64,000 bases of DNA from Vibrio metschnikovii CIP 69.14 (GCF_000176155.1 NZ_ACZO01000007.1:744001-808000); one strand, 5' to 3'. Positions 25,993 to 36,099 are shown, numbered from the stretch's first letter. Translations and numbers: made by a program. Notes: generated by a model from the sequence alone, not told the origin.

Positions 25993-26568
25993 ATGGATAA
26001 TATGTATCAAACTATGATGACAGCATCGCCTTGGGTTGCATACCCAGAAATTATGCAAAACACTCAGGATGAGTGGACTTTTCGGGTCCCACACCGAACG
26101 GATGGTAAGCGAGTTCATGATCTGATAGCACAGTGTGCTCCGCTGGATGAAAACTCTGCTTACTGCAACTTCTTACAATCTACCCACTTTCAAAACACTT
26201 GTGTAATTGCTGAGCGTGATCAGGAATTGGTCGGTTTTATTTCAGCCTATCGCAAGCCGGATAAGCCGAATGAGTTATTTATTTGGCAAGTCGCAGTGAG
26301 TCCCACTGCGCGAGGTATGGGTCTGGCTTTCCATATGCTGAATGAGCTGCTGACTCGTGATGAATTGAGCGATATCAGAGTGTTAGAAACGACCATTACT
26401 CGTGATAATCAAGGTTCTTGGAAATTATTTAAAAAGCTGGATCGAGCACATGGCGAACGCGGTGAAGTGTCTACTTTTCTCGATGAGACTCGCCACTTTG
26501 ATGGCGAGCATGACACGGAATACTTGTACCGTATCCCGCTCTCTCTTCCCACCAACCAAAAAGGATAA
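25993..26568 (+). CDS. ectA: L-2,4-diaminobutyrate acetyltransferase
   Basis: 191 residues from ATG 25993; the start is uncertain (an ATG at 26014 and a TTG at 25939 are alternatives, and no strong ribosome site separates them). It has a GNAT fold: FRVPHRTDGKRVHDLIAQC, LDENSAYCNFLQSTHF, WQVAVSPTARGMGLAFHML (acetyl-CoA loop) and ETTITRDNQGSWKLFKKLD. It acetylates diaminobutyrate in ectoine synthesis. It is the first gene of ectABC-ask. The AT-rich 260 bp upstream should hold the osmotically regulated promoter. Confidence 0.94.
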   Translation: MDNMYQTMMTASPWVAYPEIMQNTQDEWTFRVPHRTDGKRVHDLIAQCAPLDENSAYCNFLQSTHFQNTCVIAERDQELVGFISAYRKPDKPNELFIWQVAVSPTARGMGLAFHMLNELLTRDELSDIRVLETTITRDNQGSWKLFKKLDRAHGERGEVSTFLDETRHFDGEHDTEYLYRIPLSLPTNQKG

Positions 26569-26579
26569 ATCCCATCGTT

Positions 26580-27845
26580 ATGGATATCTTCAAAAAGAAA
26601 GAATCAAACGTTCAATCTTATGCCAATAATTTTCCTGTTGTGTTCTCTACAGCAAAAGGAAGCTGGTTGTATACCCAAGATGGTGATGCCTACTTAGATT
26701 TCTTAGCGGGCGCAGGCTCGTTAAATTACGGCCATAATAACGCCATTTTTAAACAGGCATTGCTTGAGTACATTGATAAAGACGGTATTACCCACGGTTT
26801 GGATATGCACTCAGAAGCGAAAGCTGATTTTTTACATGCGCTACAAACCTACATTTTTGAGCCGCGCCAGCTTGATTATAAAGTGCAGTTTACTGGACCA
26901 ACGGGGACGAATGCGGTTGAAGCGGCGATGAAACTGGCACGTAAAGTGACAGGGCGAACCAATATTGTGGCTTTCACAAATGGCTTTCATGGCTGTACTT
27001 ATGGCGCTTTAGCCGCCACAGGGAATCAACATCATCGTGGTGGTGCTGGTATGGGGCTATCAGGGGTGACTCGTATCCCTTACGACGGTTATGCCGATAT
27101 CGATGGCCTAGCGCTGTTTGAGACCATGCTTGGCGATCCTTCCTCTGGTTTGGATAAACCCGCAGCTGTGCTATTGGAAACCGTACAAGGTGAAGGGGGG
27201 TTGAATGCGGCCTCTTACCCTTGGTTGCAAAAGCTGAGTAAAATTTGTCGAACGCACGGTGTACTGATGATTGTCGATGACATTCAAGCCGGTTGTGGAC
27301 GTACGGGAACCTTCTTTAGTTTTGAACCTGCCGGTATTAAGCCAGATATAGTGACGCTATCAAAATCGATCGGTGGTTATGGTTTACCGCTCGCGATCGT
27401 CTTGTTTAAACCAGAGTTAGATGTTTGGAAGCCTGGAGAGCATAACGGCACTTTCCGTGGTAATAATCACGCCTTTGTGACGGCGGCGAAAGCATTACAA
27501 ACCTATTGGGCTAATGATGATTTTCAACAGCACATTAAAGCCCGAGCTGAACAAGTCGCCCATACGATTCAGCAGACCATCCGCCGTTTTCCAAGCCTAT
27601 TTACGCGTTTAAAAGGGCGTGGATTGATGCAAGGTATTGAATGTCAAGATGGCGATATCGCCAATAAGATTGCTCGCGAATGTTTCCGCTTAGGCATGGT
27701 GATTGAAACCGCAGGGCCACAAGATGAAGTGGTGAAGTTTTTCTGCCCCTTGACGATCAGTGAAAATGAACTGGAGCAAGGCTTAACGATTTTCCAGCAA
27801 GCGGTGGAAAACGTCGCTCCGCAGTTTATTCAAAAAGCATCCTAA
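26580..27845 (+). CDS. ectB: Diaminobutyrate-2-oxoglutarate transaminase
   Basis: 421 residues, class III PLP aminotransferase making L-2,4-diaminobutyrate from aspartate semialdehyde, the first committed step to ectoine. Visible motifs are VQFTGPTGTNAVEAAMKLAR, IVAFTNGFHGCTYGALA, LMIVDDIQAGCGRTG and the PLP lysine in TLSKSIGGYGLPLAIV. It starts 11 nt after ectA. Normal length. Confidence 0.96.
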   Translation: MDIFKKKESNVQSYANNFPVVFSTAKGSWLYTQDGDAYLDFLAGAGSLNYGHNNAIFKQALLEYIDKDGITHGLDMHSEAKADFLHALQTYIFEPRQLDYKVQFTGPTGTNAVEAAMKLARKVTGRTNIVAFTNGFHGCTYGALAATGNQHHRGGAGMGLSGVTRIPYDGYADIDGLALFETMLGDPSSGLDKPAAVLLETVQGEGGLNAASYPWLQKLSKICRTHGVLMIVDDIQAGCGRTGTFFSFEPAGIKPDIVTLSKSIGGYGLPLAIVLFKPELDVWKPGEHNGTFRGNNHAFVTAAKALQTYWANDDFQQHIKARAEQVAHTIQQTIRRFPSLFTRLKGRGLMQGIECQDGDIANKIARECFRLGMVIETAGPQDEVVKFFCPLTISENELEQGLTIFQQAVENVAPQFIQKAS

Positions 27846-27854
27846 GGAAAAATT

Positions 27855-28241
27855 ATGATTGTTAGAACATTACAAGAATGTCAACAAAGTGAACGTCGCG
27901 TCGTCGCCGAAACGTGGGAAAGTGTTCGCATGTTGCTCAAAGACGATAATATGGGTTTCTCATTTCACATCACGACGATTTATCAAAATACCGAGACCCA
28001 TATACACTACAAAAATCATCTGGAATCGGTCTATTGCATGTCGGGTGAAGGGGAGATAGAAGTCGTCGGCGGTGAAACCTACGTCATCAAACCAGGCACA
28101 CTGTATATTTTGGATAAGCATGATGAGCATTATCTACGAGCCAATAAAGAGGCCGATATGGTGATGGCGTGCGTGTTTAATCCTCCGATTACGGGAGCGG
28201 AAGTCCACGATAAAGATGGCGTTTACCCCCTCGTTGAGTAA
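27855..28241 (+). CDS. ectC: L-ectoine synthase
   Basis: 128 residues, cupin-fold enzyme that cyclises N-gamma-acetyl-diaminobutyrate to ectoine. Typical strings are [40 protein letters not shown] and [13 protein letters not shown], containing the metal-binding Glu, Tyr and His. It starts 9 nt after ectB with AAGGAAAAA. No ectD hydroxylase follows, so hydroxyectoine is not made from this locus. Confidence 0.96.
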   Translation: MIVRTLQECQQSERRVVAETWESVRMLLKDDNMGFSFHITTIYQNTETHIHYKNHLESVYCMSGEGEIEVVGGETYVIKPGTLYILDKHDEHYLRANKEADMVMACVFNPPITGAEVHDKDGVYPLVE

Positions 28242-28336
28242 ATCCGCTGACCATAAGCAGCGTCAATGGATGTTGAACGAATCAAAGTCTATTACGCTGC
28301 TTATCACCTAACCGATATTCAATACAAGGAGACCTT

Positions 28337-29767
28337 ATGTCTTACACCGTAGAAAAAATCGGTGGTACTTCCATGTCGGCGTTTGATGCTGTACTGGACA
28401 ATATTTTTTTAAAGCCGACTAACCCGTATGGACGAATATTTGTGGTATCGGCTTATTCAGGGATGACCGATGCACTCTTAGAGTGCAAACGCACCGGGAA
28501 ACCGGGTATTTATCAAATGATTGCTAAGCGTGATGAACACTGGCAAGACGCGATACACGAGCTTGAACAACGGATGTTGATGATCAACGAAAATCTGTTT
28601 GCCGATCCCATGAGTCGAATTCGCGCTGATAAGTTTATTCGCTCTCGTCTCTCTGAAGCGGTCAATTGCGTCAACAACATTTTAGAAACCTGCCAATATG
28701 GTCAGTTTTCACTGCGTCATTATTTACCACAAATTAGAGAGTTCCTCTCTTCTATTGGCGAAGCGCACAGTGCTTATAACACCACGCTTAAATTGAAAAC
28801 GTTGGGCATTAATGCTCGGTTTGTCGATTTATCGGGGTGGAGTGAACAAACGCGTGGCCAGTTGGATGAGGTGATTGAACGTGCCTTTGCTGATATTGAT
28901 GTGACGCGAGAGTTACCCATTGTTACCGGTTACGCTTATTGCGACCAAGGCTTAATGAAGAGTTATGATCGCGGCTACAGCGAAATGACCTTTAGCCGGA
29001 TAGCCGTATTAACCGACGCCTCACAAGCGATTATTCATAAAGAATATCACCTTAGCTCCGCAGACCCTAGAGTCGTTGGGCCGGAGAAAGTTCGCCCGCT
29101 GGGACTGACGAATTTTGATGTGGCCGATCAGTTGGCTAATTTGGGTATGGAAGCGATTCATCCTAACGCCGCGGCTGGATTACGTAAAAAAGGCATTGAA
29201 CTTCGAGTCAAAAATACCTTTGAACCGGATCATCCTGGTACGCTGATTTCAAATCATCATCAACCGGAAGCCAATAAAGTCGAGATCATTGCTGGGCGCA
29301 ACAAAGTGTTCGCCTTACATATGTTTGATCAAAGCATGGTGGGTAATGTTGATAATGCCAGCTATGAACTGATGGAAATCATTGCTGAAGCGAAAGTCCA
29401 TTTAGTTGGTAAAGAAATGAACGCAAATTCAATGACTTACTTCTTGAGTGGCACGAGCGATAACTTGAATCATGTCCTGTATAAAGCAGAGAAGCGTTAT
29501 CCGAATGCGTCGATTTCAGGGAAAATGGTTGCGTTAATCTCGGCGATTGGAGCCTCGATTAATACTAACCTCGCGCTCGGTAAAGGCATGCAGTCTTTAA
29601 TGGAAGCGGGGGTCAACCCGATGGCTGCTCACTCATCGATGCGCAATGTTAATGTGCAATTTGTGGTGGAAGACGGTGATTATAACAGTGCAATTTGCGC
29701 TTTACACCAAGCTCTAATTAGCCAAAATACCAGTGTGAAAACGGACGACAAAGTCAAAGCGGCTTAG
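28337..29767 (+). CDS. ask: Ectoine-specific aspartate kinase
   Basis: 476 residues of the Ask_Ect branch: VEKIGGTSMSAFDAVLDNI replaces the usual KFGGTS, and the C-terminus has ACT-like regions. It supplies aspartyl phosphate dedicated to ectoine, bypassing feedback control of the other aspartokinases. It starts 95 nt after ectC with AAGGAG and is the last gene of the operon, ended by the hairpin at 29798-29830. Confidence 0.94.
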   Translation: MSYTVEKIGGTSMSAFDAVLDNIFLKPTNPYGRIFVVSAYSGMTDALLECKRTGKPGIYQMIAKRDEHWQDAIHELEQRMLMINENLFADPMSRIRADKFIRSRLSEAVNCVNNILETCQYGQFSLRHYLPQIREFLSSIGEAHSAYNTTLKLKTLGINARFVDLSGWSEQTRGQLDEVIERAFADIDVTRELPIVTGYAYCDQGLMKSYDRGYSEMTFSRIAVLTDASQAIIHKEYHLSSADPRVVGPEKVRPLGLTNFDVADQLANLGMEAIHPNAAAGLRKKGIELRVKNTFEPDHPGTLISNHHQPEANKVEIIAGRNKVFALHMFDQSMVGNVDNASYELMEIIAEAKVHLVGKEMNANSMTYFLSGTSDNLNHVLYKAEKRYPNASISGKMVALISAIGASINTNLALGKGMQSLMEAGVNPMAAHSSMRNVNVQFVVEDGDYNSAICALHQALISQNTSVKTDDKVKAA

Positions 29768-29797
29768 GCCGTTTATCCGCGAACTATATAGCCATTC

Positions 29798-29830
29798 AAC
29801 CGCTACAGAGCTGATGACTTTGTAGCGGTT
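29798..29830 (+). terminator. Terminator of the ect operon
   Basis: 10-bp stem AACCGCTACA/TGTAGCGGTT with inner pairing GAG/CTT and a T-rich tail (TCGTATTTTATT). Confidence 0.85.
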
Positions 29831-30319
29831 TCGTATTTTATTGCGGTGTTGTTCAATCAATTTCTCTGCCCCTTAACCGTTGGGTTGAACAATAAAGCTT
29901 GATTGTTAATCGCGCATAGAGGTAGCGGTTCGTCGATCTGGGCGATTAATGAATCGTCGGTTTCCAAAGGTTGGCTAATCTCATAACGTCTAGCCATAAC
30001 CAAAGACCGGGTATCAAAGCGAACACCCGTTTTGGCGGCGGTAAAAAAAGAGTATCTTGGCTACGTTGAGGAAAGGCCATCACCGCAGGCCAATGGGGAC
30101 TTGCTGCTCCCGAGGCAGTTTCCGAGACTTGTAAATGGATATTGGGCAAGGTATTCATCGGTACCCCCGTTAATACGTTTAACAGTCAATGTAGGTGGCT
30201 TACCCATATAAATAAGGCAAAAAATACGGACTTCAAGCGGGATAAGGAAAAATAGTGTGTTTGGCTTCCCTAACACTCACTGATTTCGAATAAAACATCG
30301 TTAGGGATAAAAGTGACTG
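29831..30319. other. Gene-free stretch between ect and ABC-transporter operons
   Basis: Only short overlapping minus-strand frames of about 70 residues, without ribosome sites or recognisable domains, occur here (29946-30276). Low complexity is absent and the base composition is gene-like, so a decayed gene is possible, but I cannot name a parent. No RNA or promoter recognised. Confidence 0.4.
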
Positions 30320-30350
30320 AAAAAAAGCCGCCCTCGAATATAGGGGCGGC
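30320..30350 (-). terminator. Terminator of the peptide ABC-transporter operon
   Basis: On the minus strand GCCGCCC, a 10-nt loop, GGGCGGC, then a T-run (TTTTTTTCAG); 28 nt after the last permease gene. Confidence 0.9.
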
Positions 30351-30378
30351 GTGGATGATCTTGATAAAGTATGAGCGT

Positions 30379-31332
30379 TTAAGCTTTAGGATCTAACGCA
30401 TCTTGTAGCGCATCACCTAAAAAGTTAAACGCCATGACGGTGAATAAGATAGCTACTCCTGGATAAATCGCCAGTCCCGGAGATTGCCAAATCATTTCTT
30501 GGGCATTTTGCAGCATATTACCCCATGAAGGCAGGGGCGGCTGAATACCTAAGCCAAGGAAAGATAAAGCACTCTCAAGTAAGATGACGCCACCTAAGGC
30601 CATGGTGGTCGAAATGATTACGGGTGATAGTACATTCGGCAATACGTGTTTACGGATGATGCGAGCGGAAGAAGCGCCATAACCGACCGCAGCTTTTACG
30701 TATTCACGTTCACGAACTGATAAGGTGCCAGAACGCACCAAGCGTGCAGTAGTCGGCCAACCGAAGAGAGCGACAATCACAATGATCCGTAACAGGCTAA
30801 TGGTATCGCCTTGCACCCATTCATCGGGTAGACCTAACTTACGCAAGTCCACGGCGGCCAGAACAATCATCAATGGTAAGGTAGGCAGTGAGAGGGTGAA
30901 ATCGGCAATCCGCATTAAAATTGCATCGATTTTTCCGCCAAAGTATCCGGCACAAACACCAATCAAGCTACCGATAATCGCTGTGGCAAATGCCGCCACC
31001 GCGCCAACCATTAATGAGATTTGTCCACCATATAAGAGACGTAAAAAAACATCACGGCCCAGCTCATCGGTTCCTAACCAATGGGTACTGCTCGCTGGTT
31101 CTAAGCGAGCAAAGAAATTGACGTCAAACGGGTCATGTCCCATCCAACGCGCAATTAAAGAGGCAGAGAAACATAGGATCACCAGCAGTACAACAAAAAT
31201 GGCACTGACTACACCGGCTTTATGGCGCTTAAATCGGTTCCAGACTAAACGCCAAGGTGAAACACTAGGCTGAGCTTTTGGCTGCTCAGGAAGCACAACA
31301 TTCGAACTCATCGTCGTTGTTCCTTGACTCAT
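30379..31332 (-). CDS. Peptide-type ABC transporter permease, DppC/OppC family
   Basis: 317 residues, inner membrane, N-terminal OppC domain (RFKRHKAGVVSAIFVVLLVI) followed by a BPD_transp_1 domain with the EAA-loop-like YVKAAVGYGASSARIIRKHV LPN region. It forms the heterodimeric channel with the DppB-like permease upstream, which it overlaps by four bases. It is the fifth and last gene of the operon. The substrate is probably peptides or a related oligomer; not determinable here. Confidence 0.92.
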   Translation of the reverse strand: MSQGTTTMSSNVVLPEQPKAQPSVSPWRLVWNRFKRHKAGVVSAIFVVLLVILCFSASLIARWMGHDPFDVNFFARLEPASSTHWLGTDELGRDVFLRLLYGGQISLMVGAVAAFATAIIGSLIGVCAGYFGGKIDAILMRIADFTLSLPTLPLMIVLAAVDLRKLGLPDEWVQGDTISLLRIIVIVALFGWPTTARLVRSGTLSVREREYVKAAVGYGASSARIIRKHVLPNVLSPVIISTTMALGGVILLESALSFLGLGIQPPLPSWGNMLQNAQEMIWQSPGLAIYPGVAILFTVMAFNFLGDALQDALDPKA

Positions 31333-32297
31333 GATGTCGCTCCTCGGCTTAGAGAAATACGCGGATCCAATTTTGCGTACAGTAAATCGGCCACTAAGTT
31401 ACCCAACAATGCGGTAAAGGTAATCACCATTAAACCGAGCAACGCCAGATTGTAATCATTCCCCATAATGGCATCAAAAATCAGTTTGCCCATCCCCGGC
31501 CAAGCAAAAATCGTTTCGGTAATTAAGGCTCCAGAGAGCATAAAGCCAATATCAAGGGCAACGATAGTGACGAGTGGGATCATCGCATTACGTAGGGCAT
31601 GATGAATCACCACCCGTTTATTATCTGCCCCTTTAGCTTTAGCGGTACGAATATAATCTTGGCGCATCACTTCCAGCATGGTGCCACGCACGTAACGTGA
31701 GTGGCTAGCAACGTTTAACACGGTTAACGTGATCGTCGGTAGTACCATATGTTTCGCGGTTAACCAAAACCCGCCCCCTTCAGCTTGTCCCGTTCCGCCA
31801 GCAGGAAACCAGCCCAAGGTGACAGAAAAGAGTAAAATAAGCATTAAGGCTAGCCAAAATGCAGGGGTAGAAAAGCCGACAAACGCAGCAAAGCTAATTA
31901 AATAATCCGCCCAGCTACGGTGTTTTAACGCGGCAATAATACCGACGGGGATAGCAATCGCTAAAGAGAAAAAAGTCGCGAAGCCGACTAATTTTAAGGT
32001 ATTGACCACCGCTGGGATCAAGACATCGATCGCCGGTTGCGAATAGAGTCTTGAATAACCGAAATCTCCTTGCAAAGCGGAAGTTAGCCAGTGCCAATAA
32101 CGAGTGATGAGCGGTTGATCTAATCCATATAACGCTTTCATTCTTGCCACATCGGCAGGTGTCATGGTCGGATCGGATTCAAACATCAAATCAATCGGGT
32201 CGCCCGGCATCAGGCCAATAAGACTGTAAGAAACGAAGGAAACAAACAGCAAAACCAATAGGCTTTGAATAAAACGATGAGCTAAATAGGTTTTCAT
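31329..32297 (-). CDS. Peptide-type ABC transporter permease, DppB/OppB family
   Basis: 322 residues, six transmembrane segments. The N-terminus YLAHRFIQSLLVLLFVSFVS and SLIGLMPGDPID are typical OppB; the coupling loop YIRTAKAKGADNKRVVIHHA LRN contacts the ATPases. It overlaps the upstream ATPase gene and the downstream permease by four bases each, showing a tightly coupled operon. Confidence 0.93.
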   Translation of the reverse strand: MKTYLAHRFIQSLLVLLFVSFVSYSLIGLMPGDPIDLMFESDPTMTPADVARMKALYGLDQPLITRYWHWLTSALQGDFGYSRLYSQPAIDVLIPAVVNTLKLVGFATFFSLAIAIPVGIIAALKHRSWADYLISFAAFVGFSTPAFWLALMLILLFSVTLGWFPAGGTGQAEGGGFWLTAKHMVLPTITLTVLNVASHSRYVRGTMLEVMRQDYIRTAKAKGADNKRVVIHHALRNAMIPLVTIVALDIGFMLSGALITETIFAWPGMGKLIFDAIMGNDYNLALLGLMVITFTALLGNLVADLLYAKLDPRISLSRGATS

Positions 32298-33319
32298 GAA
32301 ACCTCCATAACAGCAATATGAGCGTCATTTTTTACCGCATCAGAACGGGTCACTAATTGCGGATAGTGACAAGCGACTTGATGTTTGGCGTGGGCGAGTG
32401 TTTGCATCGCGGGTTTCTTCTGACGGCATAGCTCATCAGCAAAAGCACAACGCGGATGAAAGGTGCATCCGGATGGCGGATTAATCGGACTCGGTACATC
32501 CCCCTGCAGCGCTAAGCCTTTACGTCTGCGTCCCAGAGCGACCTCGGGTACGGCAGCAAGTAGAGCTTGGCTGTAAGGATGAGCAGGGGCAGAAAAGAAA
32601 GCTTCGCGCGGCGCTTGTTCGACAATACGCCCTAAATACATCACCACAACGGTATCCGCCAGATGATCGACGACCGCCATATCGTGACTAATAAAAAAGA
32701 AGGACAGTTGGCGAGTTTCTTTTAACTCAACAAATAAGTTGAGCACTTGGCTTTGTACCGAGACATCCAGCGCGGATAATGGCTCATCAGCAATGATCAG
32801 CTCCGGATCCAATACCAATGCGCGTGCGATACAGATCCGTTGACGTTGTCCGCCCGAAAACTCATGAGGATAACGGTTGAGTGCATCTTCACTTAAGCCA
32901 ACCGAGTATAATGCCTCTAATACTTTAGCGCGTTGCTGCTCACGATTACCCATACCATAGACTTCTAATGGCTCAGAGACCAGTTGTGAGACGGTCATGC
33001 GAGGGTTAAGCGCCGAATAAGGGTCTTGAAAGACCAGCCCAAGTTGCTTACGCAGCGCTTTCATGGCTTTTTTGCTTAAGTTAGCGGTCGGTTGCCCTGT
33101 GATGTACACCTCGCCTTTACTTGGTTTTTCAAGCAATGAGACCATTCGGCCTAAGGTGGATTTGCCACAGCCAGACTCGCCGACAATCGCTAAGGTTTCG
33201 CCTTTGCTAATCTGCAGTGAAATATCATCCACCGCGTGAAGATATTGCTGATGGCGTCCAAAAAAATCACTGTCGCCAATTGGATACGCTTGGCTGACAT
33301 TATCGAGTTTAACTAGCAT
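32294..33319 (-). CDS. Peptide-type ABC transporter ATPase, DppF/OppF family
   Basis: 341 residues from the internal ATG at 33319 (MLVKLDNVSQAYPIG); the frame stays open to 33505 only because it overlaps the preceding gene. Walker A is VGESGCGKSTLG, the signature SGGQRQRICIARAL, and Walker B LIIADEPLSALD. The C-terminal oligo_HPY domain has the Cys motif CTFHPRCAFADELC, which in related transporters binds an Fe-S cluster. It pairs with the DppD-like ATPase. Confidence 0.92.
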   Translation of the reverse strand: MLVKLDNVSQAYPIGDSDFFGRHQQYLHAVDDISLQISKGETLAIVGESGCGKSTLGRMVSLLEKPSKGEVYITGQPTANLSKKAMKALRKQLGLVFQDPYSALNPRMTVSQLVSEPLEVYGMGNREQQRAKVLEALYSVGLSEDALNRYPHEFSGGQRQRICIARALVLDPELIIADEPLSALDVSVQSQVLNLFVELKETRQLSFFFISHDMAVVDHLADTVVVMYLGRIVEQAPREAFFSAPAHPYSQALLAAVPEVALGRRRKGLALQGDVPSPINPPSGCTFHPRCAFADELCRQKKPAMQTLAHAKHQVACHYPQLVTRSDAVKNDAHIAVMEVS

Positions 33320-34274
33320 GGGCAAACTCCACTTGATGGCACGCAACGCTGTGCGAGTTTGAAAGGGAGAGTGTTGCCGGCATCTGCTGGTGGCAGAGTG
33401 GTTTCGCTTGCTGACAACGATCGACAAATGGGCAGCCGAGACTGCGTTGCCCAAGTGGAGGCACACTCCCAGCAATCGCGGGTAAACGAGCTTGACGGTG
33501 GCCAATCCGCGGTAGGGTAGCGAGTAGCCCTTGGGTGTAAGGATGCTGTGGATCGCTAAATAATTGATCAGAGGTTCCTTCTTCTACCACTCGACCGGTG
33601 TACATCACGACGACGCGATCGGCAAGTTGTGAGACGACACCTAAATTGTGACTAATAAATTGAATGGCGGTGCCAGTGGTTTCTCTCAGCTCTTCAAGCA
33701 GGTCTAAAACCTGCGCTTGTACGGTAACATCGAGGGCGGTGGTTGGCTCATCGGCAATGATCAGTTTAGGTCGACAGGCGAGCGCCATGGCTATCATTAC
33801 CCGCTGGCGCATGCCACCAGACAGCTCATGTGGATAAGCTTTGGCGCGACGCAGTGGATCGGGGATATGCACTTGTTCCAGCATTTCAATCGCTTTTTGT
33901 CGCGCTTGTGCTTTGTTGTCTCCTTGATGAAGAAGAAACATTTCTGCAATTTGATCGCCAACCGTGACCACCGGATTTAAGGCGGTCATTGGCTCTTGAA
34001 AGATCATCGCGATGCCTTCACCGCGTAGTTTTTGCCATTGCTCAGCGGTATTGGTCAGGATATTTTGTCCGGCAAACGTGACCGAACCAGAGGCTTGCAT
34101 AATCGATGGTTGCAACCCCATTAGGGTTAAAGACGCTAGACTTTTGCCACAGCCAGACTCACCGACAATTCCAACAATCTCACCAGCATGGATACGATAA
34201 CTAATATCATGCACGGCCGGGTGACCATGGAAGGTCACCCGCAATTGGTTTACATCTAATAATACTTCGCTCAT
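33309..34274 (-). CDS. Peptide-type ABC transporter ATPase, DppD/OppD family
   Basis: 321 residues from MSEVLLDVNQLRVTF (ATG 34274); an in-frame ATG 15 nt earlier is possible but overlaps the upstream stop. Walker A VGESGCGKSLAS, signature SGGMRQRVMIAMAL, Walker B LIIADEPTTALD, and a C-terminal Cys motif CPFVDRCQQAKPLC. It overlaps the next ATPase by 11 nt and follows the binding-protein gene by a few nt. Confidence 0.92.
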   Translation of the reverse strand: MSEVLLDVNQLRVTFHGHPAVHDISYRIHAGEIVGIVGESGCGKSLASLTLMGLQPSIMQASGSVTFAGQNILTNTAEQWQKLRGEGIAMIFQEPMTALNPVVTVGDQIAEMFLLHQGDNKAQARQKAIEMLEQVHIPDPLRRAKAYPHELSGGMRQRVMIAMALACRPKLIIADEPTTALDVTVQAQVLDLLEELRETTGTAIQFISHNLGVVSQLADRVVVMYTGRVVEEGTSDQLFSDPQHPYTQGLLATLPRIGHRQARLPAIAGSVPPLGQRSLGCPFVDRCQQAKPLCHQQMPATLSLSNSHSVACHQVEFAHAS

Positions 34275-34278
34275 TGGT

Positions 34279-35934
34279 TTATGCCCCATCTTTACGCCAT
34301 TCTTCTACCCATAAGGTAGAGGGGTATTTATGACCCGTTGGGCGCACGCCTTTTAGCCACTTTGGCATCACATAACTATCAGAGCGGAAGTAAAGAGGTA
34401 ATGCGGGTAAGTCTTCTGCGTAAAGTGACTGCATTTTGTGGAACAGTTGATGACGAGCCTCATCATCGAGCTCCACTTCAATTTTTTCGAGTAAAACATC
34501 CATTTCTGGGTTGTTGTAACCAATATAGTTTTGACCCGCCCAGTTATTCTCGGCTGATGGAATTTGCGCTGAGTGAAGGGTCGTTAATGGTGGGCTTTCA
34601 GGTGCAGAAGCCCAAGCAAACATGGCCAATGCCTGATGTTTACGTTGATTGAGCGTTTCACCAAAAAAGACACGAGCGGGTTGGTTATTAATTTGTACGC
34701 GTACGCCAATTTGTCGCCATTGTGATTGCAAAACTTGCTGGACCAACTCACGAGAGCGGTTACCGGCGGTAGTCATTAATTCTAACTGGAGTGGACGACC
34801 TTCTTTATCAACCATGACATTGTTACGCAGCGTGTAGCCCGCTTTTTCAAGCAATTGGCGAGCTTTGACCGGATCGTATTGGTATTGATGTACCCCATCA
34901 AAGAAAGTGACATCGAGTGGATGAACGTTACTGTGAGCAACGGGTTGACGTCCTTCAAATAGACGATTGACCAGCTCTTCTCGGTTCATGCCGTACATCA
35001 GCGCTTGACGTACTTCACGAATGGCGAGATGCGGATTATCCATTTGAGTATCAAGATGTTCGTAGAGTAATCCTGGCGCGTATTCGACCGTAAAGCGATT
35101 CGCGTGACGCTTTTCAAATTGTAAGGCTTGTTCAATCGAAAAGCCCAGCTCACCCGGAACGTAGTCGACAGAACCTGATAACAAATGCGCCTCAAGTGCT
35201 GCCGTGTTTTCGACGACTTTAAAGATCAGGCGATTAAAATCCGGCGTTTGCCCTTTCCAATGCGAGTTACGCTCTAAGGTGATAAAGCTACCTTGTGAAA
35301 TTTGCGTGATACGAAAAGGACCATTGTACAAGCCGGGATGCGTGGGCTGGGTAACGTATAGTGTTCGGCGATCATACGTCGTTGGATCTTCGCGATAGAT
35401 CGCTTCTTCTAGGTGAGCAGGAAGCACAGACGGAACATAATCACGGTACTTAAAGTGCGCTTTATTAAGATAGACCTCGAAAGTCTTGTCATCCAAAGCC
35501 ACTACTTTCTCCATGATTCGGTTGCTTTCTAAACCGGGAATGCCTTTGACATTAGGATCGGTCAGAACGGCATGAGACAGGAGCACATCTTTGGTGGTGA
35601 TGGGGGTACCATCTCCCCAATATAAATCATCTTTGAGCTCAACGGTGAGTTTGATACCGAGTGTGCCATCTTCTCTGGTGTATTTTTCCGCACGTCCATT
35701 ATCCAAAGAAGGGGTTTCTGTACATAACATACAGAAACTTTGCCAATCATGGTTGTAAGCGACCATGTCACGAAAGGCGGTCCCCATAATCAGCGAATTG
35801 GCTGTCATTGAATCAATCACAGGATGTAAGTTACTTGGGAATTGAGTAATGCCCAACGAAAGATCATTGGCGATGGTTGCCGCACTAAGCAAACTGCTGC
35901 TTAAAGCGACCGCTAAGAGTGTTTTTTTCATCAT
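34279..35934 (-). CDS. Periplasmic peptide-type substrate-binding protein (SBP family 5)
   Basis: 551 residues. The start is the ATGATG at 35934/35931, with GGAG 5-8 nt upstream, giving a clean signal peptide MMKKTLLAVALSSSLLSA then ATIANDLSLGI. SBP_bac_5 features include LYWGDGTPITTKDVLLSHAV, GLYNGPFRITQISQGSFITL and the C-terminal LPALPLYFRSDSYVMPKWL. It captures peptides or similar ligands in the periplasm for the four downstream ABC genes. It is the first gene of the operon. Confidence 0.93.
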   Translation of the reverse strand: MMKKTLLAVALSSSLLSAATIANDLSLGITQFPSNLHPVIDSMTANSLIMGTAFRDMVAYNHDWQSFCMLCTETPSLDNGRAEKYTREDGTLGIKLTVELKDDLYWGDGTPITTKDVLLSHAVLTDPNVKGIPGLESNRIMEKVVALDDKTFEVYLNKAHFKYRDYVPSVLPAHLEEAIYREDPTTYDRRTLYVTQPTHPGLYNGPFRITQISQGSFITLERNSHWKGQTPDFNRLIFKVVENTAALEAHLLSGSVDYVPGELGFSIEQALQFEKRHANRFTVEYAPGLLYEHLDTQMDNPHLAIREVRQALMYGMNREELVNRLFEGRQPVAHSNVHPLDVTFFDGVHQYQYDPVKARQLLEKAGYTLRNNVMVDKEGRPLQLELMTTAGNRSRELVQQVLQSQWRQIGVRVQINNQPARVFFGETLNQRKHQALAMFAWASAPESPPLTTLHSAQIPSAENNWAGQNYIGYNNPEMDVLLEKIEVELDDEARHQLFHKMQSLYAEDLPALPLYFRSDSYVMPKWLKGVRPTGHKYPSTLWVEEWRKDGA

Positions 35935-36042
35935 CACGGCTCCATGTGTAATTATCAATGGGTAATGTTGCATATTTGTTTCTTTCATTCAATAAAAGGC
36001 ATTGATGCCAAGAGAATGATTGAATTTGTGTCTAGATTTAAT

Positions 36043-36073
36043 GCCTCTCGGCTCAAAAAATGAGCGAAGAGGC
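36043..36073 (-). terminator. Terminator downstream of the metalloprotease gene
   Basis: Imperfect hairpin GCCTCT-CG-GCTC / GAGC-GA-AGAGGC with a 7-nt A-rich loop, followed on the minus strand by ATTAAA; located 27 nt after the stop. Confidence 0.6.
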
Positions 36074-36099
36074 TTAAATATTAGCGTGCTAGTTTATCC

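Noticed and set aside
29946..30276. Two overlapping minus-strand frames of about 70 residues
   Set aside because: Different frames, no ribosome sites, no recognisable domain; at most remnants of an unknown gene.
33320..33505. Longer N-terminus for the DppF-like ATPase
   Set aside because: The extra 62 residues overlap the preceding gene and lack homology; the ATG at 33319 gives the family start.
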